Shown one piece after another: positions 34,639 through 42,338 of a stretch of 64,000 nucleotides of DNA; position 1 is the first letter of the stretch, and each line of letters opens with the position of its first letter. A program made the position numbers and the translations under genes. This DNA comes from an uncultured Sphingomonadaceae bacterium. GTDB lineage: Bacteria; Pseudomonadota; Alphaproteobacteria; Sphingomonadales; Sphingomonadaceae. The notes beneath the pieces are model-generated. The model saw nothing but the letters and a program-made list of their open reading frames with translations, was not told the origin of the DNA and made no database searches. The stretch is taken from assembly GCA_937996655.1 (NCBI GenBank), contig CALKUK010000012.1:310001-374000 (forward strand), written 5' to 3'.

Positions 34639-36726
34639 ATGAAATATCTGCTGCTCATCACCACCGCTCTCGCCGCAGCGCCGCTGCCGGCCTTTGCGGC
34701 GGAGGCCGAGGCCGGAGATATGGAGGCCGCCACGATCATCGTGACGGGCTATTCAGACGGTTATGCGGCGACCAATTCGGTAAGCGCGACCAAGACGGAT
34801 ACGCCGCTGATCGATGTGCCGCAGTCGATTTCCGTCGTGACCCGTCAGCAGCTGGACGATCAGGCCCAGCACAGCATGGCCGATGTGCTGCGCTATGTGC
34901 CCGGCACGACCGTCGGGCAGGGCGAGGGAAACCGCGATCAGATCACCATTCGCGGGCAGAATTCCACCGCTGACTTCTTTGTAGATGGCGTGCGCGACGA
35001 TGTTCAATATTACCGCAACCTTTATAATATTGAGCGGATCGAGGTGCTCAAAGGTCCCTCTGCGCTGATCTTCGGGCGCGGCGGCGGCGGCGGGGTCATC
35101 AACCGCGTGCAAAAGGCGCCCAGCGCGGAAAAGCAGTTTGCGGGGCTCACCGCCAGCTTCAACAGCTTTGGCAATTGGGATGCCGCCGCAGACGTCAACA
35201 CGCCATTGTCTGAAAACGCGGCGCTGCGCGTGAATGCCTTTTACGAAAATCTGGACAATCACCGCGATGCATTTGGCGGAGAGCGCTACGCCATCAATCC
35301 CTATCTCGCGGCAGAGTTGGGCCGCAGATGGCGGGTGGGCCTGTCTTATGAATATGTGAAGGATGACCGCGTGACGGATCGCGGCATTCCGTCACTGACC
35401 TGCGCCCAGCCATGCACGCCGGGGCCGCTGCCCGGAAACCGCGACACGTTTTTTGGTGTGACGGGGATAAACCAGACCGGCCTTGAAGCGCATCTCCTCA
35501 AGGCGCGGCTCGATGGTCAGCTGGCCGAGACGCTCTTATGGTCAACAACGCTACTCTATGGCCATTACGACAAATTCTATACCAACGTGTTTGCCAATGG
35601 ACCTGCCTCATCCCAAACAGGCACTGTAGCGCTGTCCGGCTATTCCGACCCGACCCAGCGGGAAAATGTGATCGCGCAGACCAATTTGGTTTGGGATGTG
35701 TCAGTGGCTAGGCTTGAAAACAAAGTTCTTCTCGGCCTGGAATATGGCGAACAAACCTCCGCCAACCAGCGTCGCAATGCCGTGCTGTCGTTCCCGTCGC
35801 TCAATCTGAGCACGATGCTTTTCCCGGCCGTGTCCTTCCCGACTGTGAACCGGGATACAAAGTCGACCGTCACCTTTTTCTCGGCCTATGCACAGAACCA
35901 GATCAGCATCGGGCAGCATGTGGATGTCGTGGTCGGCCTGCGCTTTGACCGCTTTGATATGCAGGGCACGGACTTCGCGGTAAACCCCAACAGGGACTTT
36001 GCCCGCGTGGATGAAAAGGTCAGCCCGCGCCTCGGCCTGATCCTGAAGCCGCAGGAAAACATGTCGATCTATGCAAGCTATAGCCGGTCCTTCCTGCCAC
36101 GCTCGGGCGACCAGTTTCTGGCGCTGACGGCCGTGCAGGAAAACCTCGCGCCGGAACGGTTCACCAATTTGGAACTGGGCGCCAAATGGGATGTCCGCCC
36201 AGGCTTGTCGACGACATTGGCGCTGTTTCAGCTTGATCGCACCAACGCTACGACGCCAGATCCCGCCAACCCGCTCTCCACCATCAACATCGGGCAAACG
36301 CGCACCAAGGGCTTGGAATTTGGCGTTTCAGGGCGTCTGGCGCGCCATTGGCAGGTCAGTGGCGGCTATACCTATCAGGATGCAAAGCTGCGCGGAAATG
36401 ATCTCGTCCGTCTGTCGCAGGTGCCAAAACATCAGGTCGCCCTTTGGAACCGGTTCGACATCACGTCGCAACTGGGGGCAGGCGTTGGCGTCATCCGTCA
36501 ATCATCGCAGTTTGCGGCCATCCGCACGACACCCGCGACAACGCGGTTGCCCGGCTATACCCGATTGGATGCGGCGTTGTTCTACACCGTGTCTGATCGC
36601 TTTCAGGTCCAATTCAACGTCGAAAACCTGCTGAACGAAACCTATTTTGCCGAAGCGCATAACAACAACAACATCACGCCGGGCGCCCCGATCAACGCGC
36701 GGCTATCGGCACGTTTCAAATTTTAG
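34639..36726 (+). CDS. TonB-dependent siderophore receptor
   Basis: A 695-residue outer-membrane receptor. The signal peptide is residues 1-~20 (PLPAFA). The plug domain follows, with VPQSISVVTRQQLDDQ and IRGQNSTADFFVDGVRDD, then NIERIEVLKGPSALIFGRGGGGGVINRVQK. A 22-strand-type barrel ends SARFKF, with a C-terminal Phe. FhuA/FepA-like members import ferric siderophores; TonB dependence is family knowledge. It is a single gene; no siderophore synthesis or TonB genes are nearby. Confidence 0.92.
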   Translation: MKYLLLITTALAAAPLPAFAAEAEAGDMEAATIIVTGYSDGYAATNSVSATKTDTPLIDVPQSISVVTRQQLDDQAQHSMADVLRYVPGTTVGQGEGNRDQITIRGQNSTADFFVDGVRDDVQYYRNLYNIERIEVLKGPSALIFGRGGGGGVINRVQKAPSAEKQFAGLTASFNSFGNWDAAADVNTPLSENAALRVNAFYENLDNHRDAFGGERYAINPYLAAELGRRWRVGLSYEYVKDDRVTDRGIPSLTCAQPCTPGPLPGNRDTFFGVTGINQTGLEAHLLKARLDGQLAETLLWSTTLLYGHYDKFYTNVFANGPASSQTGTVALSGYSDPTQRENVIAQTNLVWDVSVARLENKVLLGLEYGEQTSANQRRNAVLSFPSLNLSTMLFPAVSFPTVNRDTKSTVTFFSAYAQNQISIGQHVDVVVGLRFDRFDMQGTDFAVNPNRDFARVDEKVSPRLGLILKPQENMSIYASYSRSFLPRSGDQFLALTAVQENLAPERFTNLELGAKWDVRPGLSTTLALFQLDRTNATTPDPANPLSTINIGQTRTKGLEFGVSGRLARHWQVSGGYTYQDAKLRGNDLVRLSQVPKHQVALWNRFDITSQLGAGVGVIRQSSQFAAIRTTPATTRLPGYTRLDAALFYTVSDRFQVQFNVENLLNETYFAEAHNNNNITPGAPINARLSARFKF

Positions 36727-36845
36727 GAGCGACGAGGCACCGCGCCATCCGGCGATATGATTATCCAAATCTGACACGCAATCTGCGAATGCGCGATTTT
36801 GGAGGGCCCTTAAGGGTCCGCGCGCAGGTGCCGAACCAGCGTCAT

Positions 36846-37628
36846 TCAGGCGGCTGCACGGTTATCGGCTATCGCTTGGGCTTCCCTGTGGAAGAGAAGC
36901 GCCTGCGCGATAGTGGCCGTCAGCACGGCCGCGTCGAAAGGCTTGGTGATGAGGTAGGTCGGCTCCGGCCGTTCTCCGGTCAGCAGCCGTTCTGGAAAGG
37001 CGGTAACGAAAATAACCGGCACGTCCATGCTGCCCAAAATGTCTTTCACGGCATCAATTCCGCTCGACCCATCAGCTAGGCAGATATCGGCCAGCACAAG
37101 CTCCGGCGCGCTGTCCCGGGCCATCTCGACGGCTTCCTTGTGCGTCCGCGATACGCCAATGACCCTATGGCCGATTTCGCGGACAATTGTTTTGATGTGC
37201 AGCGCGATGATGGCTTCATCCTCGATGATCATCACATCGGAACACAGCGCATCTGCAAGATGCGTCCGCGCCTCATCAATGTCATCCCGGACATCGTCGG
37301 GTGAAATGGCCAAAATGTCTGCAGCCTCGTCGACGGAGAACCCTTCAACGGCGGTCAACAGCAGCGCCCGGCGTGACCGGGGCGTAAGGTGCGCAATCGG
37401 CCCGGAGGATTTGAGCGCGGAAATCGTGTCTGCCTGCCAAAGATGGTGGAAGATCCGATAGAGCTCGAGCCGCGGAGGCTGCGCCGAATCGAATTCCTGC
37501 GGGGATTCAAGAAGGGCCTCCAGCGTTTCGCGCACGGCCGCATCCCCCAGATCTGAGGCCCCGGTGACGGCGCGCGCATAGCGCCGCAGATAGGGCAGTT
37601 CAGCTGCGACAGATTTTACGAATAGCAT
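36846..37628 (-). CDS. phyR: PhyR, general stress response anti-anti-sigma regulator
   Basis: A 260-residue protein. An N-terminal sigma-factor-like domain (residues 1-~130; AELPYLRRYARAVTGASDLGD, then GFSVDEAADILAISPDDVRDDIDEAR) is fused to a receiver domain (IIEDEAIIALHIKTIV; phosphoacceptor Asp in LVLADICLADG; Lys in ITKPFD). Phosphorylated PhyR uses its sigma mimic to capture NepR and free EcfG. It is divergent from nepR-ecfG, with an EcfG-type promoter in front. Confidence 0.95.
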   Translation of the reverse strand: MLFVKSVAAELPYLRRYARAVTGASDLGDAAVRETLEALLESPQEFDSAQPPRLELYRIFHHLWQADTISALKSSGPIAHLTPRSRRALLLTAVEGFSVDEAADILAISPDDVRDDIDEARTHLADALCSDVMIIEDEAIIALHIKTIVREIGHRVIGVSRTHKEAVEMARDSAPELVLADICLADGSSGIDAVKDILGSMDVPVIFVTAFPERLLTGERPEPTYLITKPFDAAVLTATIAQALLFHREAQAIADNRAAA

Positions 37629-37655
37629 ATGCCCTCCCGCTTCTTAAAGAACCGA

Positions 37656-37680
37656 ACCGCTCACCTACGAAAATGTTCCA
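37656..37680 (-). promoter_or_regulatory. EcfG-type promoter of phyR
   Basis: On the minus strand GGAAC (37680-37676), N16, then GGTT (37659-37656), close to the general-stress consensus GGAAC-N16/17-CGTT. It lies 28 bp before the phyR ATG, so phyR is probably autoregulated through EcfG. Confidence 0.7.
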
Positions 37681-37687
37681 TGACGGC

Positions 37688-37712
37688 GGAACATATTTGC
37701 CCACCGCATGTT
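37688..37712 (+). promoter_or_regulatory. EcfG-type promoter of nepR-ecfG
   Basis: GGAAC (37688-37692), N16, then TGTT (37709-37712), facing nepR. Its -35 box lies only 7 bp from that of the divergent phyR promoter, so both sit back to back. Confidence 0.7.
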
Positions 37713-37830
37713 TCAGCCTTGGACGAAGCGGGAAAATCCCGCGACCGGGGGGCGCGGCGACGTGACAAGTTTGAACAAGTCGGACATCGTGAGCAAGGCC
37801 GCATCTATGCATCTGCAGGAGTTCACCACG

Positions 37831-38022
37831 ATGCCGGAGGAGACTGCGCCCGAAAAGCGCTTAAAGGCAGTCAAAACAACAGCGATCCCGATCGATGATC
37901 CGGTCGGTGCGGCGCTACGCCGGCTTCATGATGAGGTGATTGCTGAACCCATCCCCGAAGATTTCCTGAGACTGTTGGGGGAGATTGAGGGCAAGTTGAA
38001 GGGGGCAGCGTCGTCCGAATGA
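37831..38022 (+). CDS. nepR: NepR anti-sigma factor
   Basis: A 63-residue protein. The core VGAALRRLHDEVIAEPIPEDFLRLL (residues ~25-49) is the NepR motif that clamps EcfG or, under stress, phospho-PhyR. ATG 37831 is preceded by CAGGAG. In-frame upstream ATGs (37708, 37807) give non-conserved extensions. The stop overlaps the ecfG ATG by 4 bp, so the anti-sigma and sigma factors are translationally coupled. Confidence 0.9.
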   Translation: MPEETAPEKRLKAVKTTAIPIDDPVGAALRRLHDEVIAEPIPEDFLRLLGEIEGKLKGAASSE

Positions 38023-38594
38023 CGGACCCGGCGCCCAAGACGATCCCGCTGGATGACAAGGATTTTCGGGATCAGCTGGTCGCCATCATACCGCCGCTTC
38101 GCGCCTTTGCGCGGGGATTATGTGGCACGCGGGATATGGCAGATGACATGGTTCAAGACGCCATGACCCGCGCTTGGGCTGCGCGGCAAAGCTATGCTGC
38201 GGGCTCAAATTTCCGAGCTTGGATGTTCATGATCCTGCGCAATCACTATTACACGACGCTTCGCAAGAATGCGCGCATGGTGTCTTGGGATCCTGAAGTG
38301 GCAGAGCGTGTGCTTGTTACAGGCCCGACCCAGCAAGATGGCCTCAACGTGCAGGATGTTCAGGCGGCGCTTCAGAAGCTGCCAGTTGAACAGCGTGAAG
38401 TCCTTCTTCTCATCGGCGCGAACGGCGTGTCTTATGAGGAAGCTGCAGATATTATGGGATGCGCGATCGGGACCATCAAAAGCAGGCTGGCGCGCGGACG
38501 TGTTGCGCTGGCGGCGCTGATTGACGGACCTGCTTATGGGGAGGAGCCATCCGCAAAGCGGTCAAGGTCCTCCGCGCTCAGTCCAACGGGGTGA
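38019..38594 (+). CDS. ecfG: EcfG general stress ECF sigma factor
   Basis: A 191-residue ECF sigma factor. Region 2 contains RAFARGLCGTRDMADDMVQDAMTRAW and FRAWMFMILRNHYY; region 4 contains LQKLPVEQREVLLLIGANGVSYEEAADIMGCAIGTIKSRLARGR. It directs polymerase to GGAAC-type promoters during general stress. It lies inside nepR-ecfG-kinase; the stop overlaps the GTG of the kinase gene. Confidence 0.95.
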   Translation: MTDPAPKTIPLDDKDFRDQLVAIIPPLRAFARGLCGTRDMADDMVQDAMTRAWAARQSYAAGSNFRAWMFMILRNHYYTTLRKNARMVSWDPEVAERVLVTGPTQQDGLNVQDVQAALQKLPVEQREVLLLIGANGVSYEEAADIMGCAIGTIKSRLARGRVALAALIDGPAYGEEPSAKRSRSSALSPTG

Positions 38595-39952
38595 CGGACA
38601 GGGCGCCAGCTCAGCACCTTCGGCCGACGCTTGTGGCGATGCTTTGGATGGGCATCGTCGCGGCACTCTTGCCCCTCGCGGCGCTCAGCCTCTACCAGAC
38701 CAGCGCGGCCCGGGCGCTGGTCGACCAGGTGAGGGGAGAGCGGCTCGTTGCCGCTGCCTCTTTAGCCGCCTTGGACCAACACCGCGGCATGCCGGTGCCG
38801 CTTGATCGTTCGCGGATGAAAACCTTTTTGGCCGCCCGGCATTTATCGCCTGCGGCAGTCGCGGGGCTTGCGAATGCGACCGGCATTGTTCTGACGCCCG
38901 CCGATCGTTCGGGTCTGGGCCGCATTGACCCGCAGGCCTCAACCGGCCGGGCCGCTGTCGCGCGGGGCCGGGACGGCGCGGCATGGGTCTATGCGGCGGC
39001 CCCGCTCGATGGGGGACGGCTGTTCGCTTTTTATGCTGAACCTCGGGAAGCGGCGTTCTCCCTTGCGGCCTTGCCTTTTCGATACGGCGTGATCCTGACT
39101 TTGGTGGTCATCCTCCTGACCTTTGGTGCGCTTTGGCTCTGGCTTGACCGCGTTCTCCTCCGATGGCTGCGGCGCATCGGCCGGCAGGTGCGTCAGATGG
39201 TGCAGGGCGATTATGGCGAAGAGGATGCTGGCTTTCAGGCCGCACCCGCTGAAGTCCAGCGGCTGGGCAGGGACCTTCAGGAACTGGCCCGCGCGGGGGG
39301 GCGGCGCGATCAGGAATTGATCCATGCAATCGCTGCGCGGGATGCGATGGCGCGAGAGGTCAATCACCGGGTGAAGAACAACCTGCAGATGATCTCGAGT
39401 ATTGTCAGCCTGCAGGCCTCGCGCCTGTCCGATCCCGAGGCGCGTCGTTTGATGACGCAAACGCGGCTGCGGGTTGGGGCTCTGGCACTGGTGCAGCGCC
39501 TCATTTACGAGGTGGAGGAAAGTGAGCAGGGCGCGGTGAATACCGACCGTATGTTTTCTGAGCTTTGCGCAGAGGTCCAAGCCAATTTTCCACCCTCCAA
39601 AGTGTCGGTGTCGTGCCTTTCCACGCTGGGCGTGATCTCCGGTGATCAGGCGGTGTCGGCGGCTCTGATCGTCACCGAGGCTTTGACGAATGCCCTGCGT
39701 CATGGGTTTCCGGAGGATCAGGCTGGCGCAATCCATGTCCGACTGGAGCCTTTGGAGGGCGACGGGCTGCTGACCATCTGTGATGACGGAATTGGATCAA
39801 GTGACAGTGACGATCCGGCGGGCATGGGGATGGACTTGATTCAGGCACTGACATTGCAGTTGGACGGGCAATTGAGTTTTTCCAAAACAGCCGGCGGCGG
39901 CAAGACGGTTGTCGTGCGCTTTCCCTGCCGGGCGCCGGAGGCCTCACTCTAG
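38591..39952 (+). CDS. Sensor histidine kinase of the HisKA_2 type (PhyK-like)
   Basis: A 453-residue membrane kinase. It has two helices (~16-36 and ~160-185) flanking a periplasmic sensor region, then a HAMP-like linker, and the HisKA_2 box REVNHRVKNNLQMISSIVSLQA with its phosphoacceptor His near residue 258. An HATPase domain follows (ALIVTEALTNALRHG, then CDDGIG). Kinases of this type next to phyR phosphorylate PhyR. The start is GTG 38591. Confidence 0.85.
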   Translation: MTDRAPAQHLRPTLVAMLWMGIVAALLPLAALSLYQTSAARALVDQVRGERLVAAASLAALDQHRGMPVPLDRSRMKTFLAARHLSPAAVAGLANATGIVLTPADRSGLGRIDPQASTGRAAVARGRDGAAWVYAAAPLDGGRLFAFYAEPREAAFSLAALPFRYGVILTLVVILLTFGALWLWLDRVLLRWLRRIGRQVRQMVQGDYGEEDAGFQAAPAEVQRLGRDLQELARAGGRRDQELIHAIAARDAMAREVNHRVKNNLQMISSIVSLQASRLSDPEARRLMTQTRLRVGALALVQRLIYEVEESEQGAVNTDRMFSELCAEVQANFPPSKVSVSCLSTLGVISGDQAVSAALIVTEALTNALRHGFPEDQAGAIHVRLEPLEGDGLLTICDDGIGSSDSDDPAGMGMDLIQALTLQLDGQLSFSKTAGGGKTVVVRFPCRAPEASL

Positions 39953-40303
39953 GGTCATAGCTTCGATGGCGCGGCGCAGCTCTGCTTCGGTGAACGGCTT
40001 TGTCAGTTTCTGCCAGTCGGGGTTCATCGGATCATCGAGCTTTTGATGGCCCGTCATGATGAGGACCTGAAGTCCCGGGCGCTCCCGCGACATTTTATGG
40101 GCCAGTTCCACACCGTTCATTCCGGGCATGCTGTAATCGGTTATGAGCAGATCGACGCCGCGGCCCTGATGGGCCATGGGCAGCGCACGCATCGGGTCCT
40201 GCGCGGCGATGGCCTGGTAGCCCATATCGCGCAGCATGCAGACGATGCCGAGCCGCAGCAATGGATCGTCGTCCACCACGAGAATGTCCGGTTCAGTCGA
40301 CAT
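39944..40303 (-). CDS. Single-domain response regulator
   Basis: A 119-residue stand-alone receiver. It has the acidic pocket VVDDD at residues ~9-13, phosphoacceptor Asp in LLITDYSMPG, Thr in IMTGHQ and Lys in LTKPF. There is no output domain. It is convergent with the PhyK-like kinase and overlaps its 3' end by 9 bp. It may act as a phosphate sink or relay for that kinase, like SdrG-type proteins of sphingomonads, although it lacks the FATGUY motif. Confidence 0.85.
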   Translation of the reverse strand: MSTEPDILVVDDDPLLRLGIVCMLRDMGYQAIAAQDPMRALPMAHQGRGVDLLITDYSMPGMNGVELAHKMSRERPGLQVLIMTGHQKLDDPMNPDWQKLTKPFTEAELRRAIEAMTLE

Positions 40304-40350
40304 TGCTGCTGCAGATCACCTCTCTCATATCAGGCAACGGTTGAAGCGCT

Positions 40351-40674
40351 TCAATAGCCGGGCGGGTCGCTTGCAGGAAAAGACTCATCGCCCGCCTGAT
40401 CAATCTTGTCCCACTTTTTTCCGGGTGTATCGCGCATCCCCTCTGGCCCTGCCGAGCGGGTCTGATCAAAATTGGCGGCGTCGATTTCGCCGTGCGCAAA
40501 GGCGGCGGCACTCCGGCGCATTGGCAACTTTCCAGGAAGCCGCCGCTGTGCATAGATGGCCGCACTCACGATGGTTGCGGCCACCAGCGCGACGCCCCCC
40601 AATATCCTTGCGGTCATCGGTATCCTGCCGAACAAACTGCCTTCGCCATTCGTTGGCGCTTGTTTTTTGGCCAT
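40351..40674 (-). CDS. Small membrane-anchored protein with FPASDPP tail
   Basis: A 107-residue protein with one helix near residues 20-41 (RILGGVALVAATIVSAAIYA), a basic stretch and a conserved-looking C-terminus WDKIDQAGDESFPASDPPGY. I have seen the DESFPASDPP ending in many small alphaproteobacterial proteins of unknown function. ATG 40674 is chosen; the frame above it runs into the crp-like gene. Its location inside the stress locus hints at a stress role. Confidence 0.6.
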   Translation of the reverse strand: MAKKQAPTNGEGSLFGRIPMTARILGGVALVAATIVSAAIYAQRRLPGKLPMRRSAAAFAHGEIDAANFDQTRSAGPEGMRDTPGKKWDKIDQAGDESFPASDPPGY

Positions 40675-40702
40675 GTTGCTGCCTTTCGGGCGTGTCGACG
40701 GG

Positions 40703-41437
40703 TCAGGCTGCGACCTGAAAATTGTCTCTGGTACCGCGCGTCGCAAGATAGGCCGGGTCAAACCAAGCGATCCGCCGGAGTGACTCCCAATCCAAAATGG
40801 TCAGCCGCCGCGACTGAAGCTCGATCAATTCCATCGACCGCATTTCCTGCAATGTGCGGTTGACGTGCACCGGGGTCAGGCCGGTCAAATCGGCCAAGTC
40901 CAGCTGCGTTAGCGGCATGTCGCACGCCTTTTGGTCTGCTGCACCCGCACCCGACAGCCGTGTGTAGAGTTCGCAGAAAAGGTGGGACAGGCGCTCAATC
41001 GCATTCTTGCGGCCAAGATTGACCAGCCACTCCGCCTGCACCTGCTGCGCAAACTGCGCATGGCGCCAAAAGAGCTTCATAAGGCTGATATCGACGGCGG
41101 CCTGCGCTTCCATCTCACGACGCGATGTGCAGTTTGCCTGAATAGGCGTGAGCGCGACCACGGCTTGGACGGCGCGCCCTCCATCCAGCCAGCAGGGGTC
41201 GCACAGGTCCCCCGGCAGATACAGGCCGGTGATTTGCCGCCGCCCGTCGGAAAGGAGGCGGTAGCGACCGGCCCATCCGTTGAGGATCTGGTGGAGGTGG
41301 TCGGGCCGCTCCCCGCCTCGGGCAAGATGTTGATGATGGCGCAAACTGAACAATGTTCCGGGCAGGCGATCACATCCTGCAGGGAGCATGATGGGCGGTG
41401 TCCAGCTATCACGGGGCTGGAATGCGTCTTGGAGCAC
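40703..41437 (-). CDS. Crp/Fnr-family regulator under an EcfG-type promoter
   Basis: The N-terminal barrel (residues ~15-110; LNGWAGRYRLLSDGRRQITGLYLPGDLCDP) is followed by a C-terminal winged helix (LTQLDLADLTGLTPVHVNRTLQEMRSMELIELQSRRLTI). The frame is open to a TTG at 41470, but the -10 box of the GGAAC-N16-CGTT promoter lies on that codon. I therefore prefer GTG 41437 (244 residues, behind AAAGGGGAAA); ATG 41389 is also possible. The promoter places it in the EcfG regulon. Confidence 0.75.
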   Translation of the reverse strand: MLQDAFQPRDSWTPPIMLPAGCDRLPGTLFSLRHHQHLARGGERPDHLHQILNGWAGRYRLLSDGRRQITGLYLPGDLCDPCWLDGGRAVQAVVALTPIQANCTSRREMEAQAAVDISLMKLFWRHAQFAQQVQAEWLVNLGRKNAIERLSHLFCELYTRLSGAGAADQKACDMPLTQLDLADLTGLTPVHVNRTLQEMRSMELIELQSRRLTILDWESLRRIAWFDPAYLATRGTRDNFQVAA

Positions 41438-41468
41438 GACGTGTTTCCCCTTTTTGACTTTGAAGGAC

Positions 41469-41493
41469 AACGCAGCACGCCGCTTAACGTTCC
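41469..41493 (-). promoter_or_regulatory. Consensus EcfG promoter of the crp-like gene
   Basis: On the minus strand GGAAC (41493-41489), N16, CGTT (41472-41469), an exact match to the published EcfG consensus. It points into the Crp/Fnr gene. Confidence 0.85.
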
Positions 41494-41537
41494 CGTTGCT
41501 GCAATTTATGCTGGGTCGGCCAATTTACGGCGCGGCG

Positions 41538-41562
41538 GGAACAAGCGTCTGCTTGGGTTGTT
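41538..41562 (+). promoter_or_regulatory. EcfG-type promoter in front of a putative sRNA
   Basis: GGAAC (41538-41542), N16, TGTT (41559-41562): the same form as the nepR promoter in this window. It faces away from the crp-like gene into a gene-free interval closed by a terminator. Confidence 0.65.
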
Positions 41563-41567
41563 TTTGC

Positions 41568-41736
41568 CTTGTCAGGCTGTTGACTGCTGTGCCCTCCCCT
41601 ACCCCCCCGTGGCGCGGTAGCTGGTCAATCGGCTTGGCAAGATGCGGGGAACTTGTTCTCCGGTAATTGAGTGGACAGGGTTGGCTCTGCCAACCTTTCG
41701 GGCCCGCCATCCTCCCCCGGATGGCGGGCCATTTTT
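41568..41736 (+). ncRNA. Putative EcfG-dependent small RNA with C-rich loop
   Basis: About 170 nt run from an EcfG-type promoter (41538-41562) to a strong terminator (41701-41736), with no open frame. The first stem pairs TTGAC (41580-41584) with GTCAA (41624-41628) and GTGCC (41589-41593) with GGCGC (41611-41615). It exposes CTCCCCTACCCCCCC (41594-41608), complementary to G-rich Shine-Dalgarno sequences. A second hairpin is GGTTGGC-TCT-GCCAACC (41679-41695). The terminator loop is also C-rich. This layout matches anti-SD sRNAs such as GsrN; no homology claim is made. Confidence 0.55.
41701..41736 (+). terminator. Strong intrinsic terminator with no upstream gene
   Basis: A perfect 12-bp stem GGCCCGCCATCC/GGATGGCGGGCC with a TCCCCC loop, then ATTTTT. 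It points rightward, but the nearest plus-strand gene to the left ends at 39952. It therefore implies an unannotated transcript starting after about 41470. Confidence 0.9.
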
Positions 41737-41767
41737 CACCCGCGCCGATTTCGGGTAGATAGCGCAA

Positions 41768-42328
41768 ATGACCGATGCCCGATTCCTGACCGGCCGCCTT
41801 CTCCTTGCAATGCCGGGCATCGGTGATCCGCGCTTTGACCATGCCGTGATTGCGATGTGCGCTCACGACGAAGAGGGCGCGATTGGCCTTGGGATCGGCC
41901 ATGAGCTCGAGGGGATGCGCCTCCGTAAATTGATGACGCAGTTGGACATTGACCCGGGTTCGGCGGTGGATGCGCCGGTCCATTATGGTGGCCCGGTCGA
42001 ACCTGCTCGCGGGTTTGTGCTGCACAGCCTGGATTGGGGCGGGGAGGGCACGGTGCAGGCGGCCGACCGCTGGGCGCTGACTGGCACGCTCGATGTGCTG
42101 AAGGCCATTGCCGCAGGGCGTGGCCCATCCCGCTGGCTTGTTGCGCTGGGCTATGCAGGTTGGGGCGCCGGGCAACTGGATGAAGAAATGCATCGCCATG
42201 GCTGGCATGTTGTCGATGGTGGTGATGATCTTGTCTTCGACGCACCGGTGCAGGAGCGCTGGACGCGCGCCTTTCATGGTGCCGGCATTGACCCCCGGCT
42301 TCTTTCCCCCGCCAGTGGCAACGCCTGA
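41768..42328 (+). CDS. YqgE/AlgH family protein (DUF179)
   Basis: A 186-residue protein with the family opening FLTGRLLLAMPGIGDPRFDHAVIAMCAHDEEGAIGLGIG and the later ALGYAGWGAGQLDEEMHRHGW. The fold is known, but the biochemical role is not settled; an alginate-regulation role was reported in Pseudomonas. The length is normal. It starts about 30 bp after the sRNA terminator. Confidence 0.92.
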   Translation: MTDARFLTGRLLLAMPGIGDPRFDHAVIAMCAHDEEGAIGLGIGHELEGMRLRKLMTQLDIDPGSAVDAPVHYGGPVEPARGFVLHSLDWGGEGTVQAADRWALTGTLDVLKAIAAGRGPSRWLVALGYAGWGAGQLDEEMHRHGWHVVDGGDDLVFDAPVQERWTRAFHGAGIDPRLLSPASGNA

Positions 42329-42338
42329 CTTGAGGGAT

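Noticed and set aside
36795..36825. Terminator after the siderophore receptor
   Set aside because: GGGCCCTTAAGGGTCC is palindromic but has no T tract in either direction.
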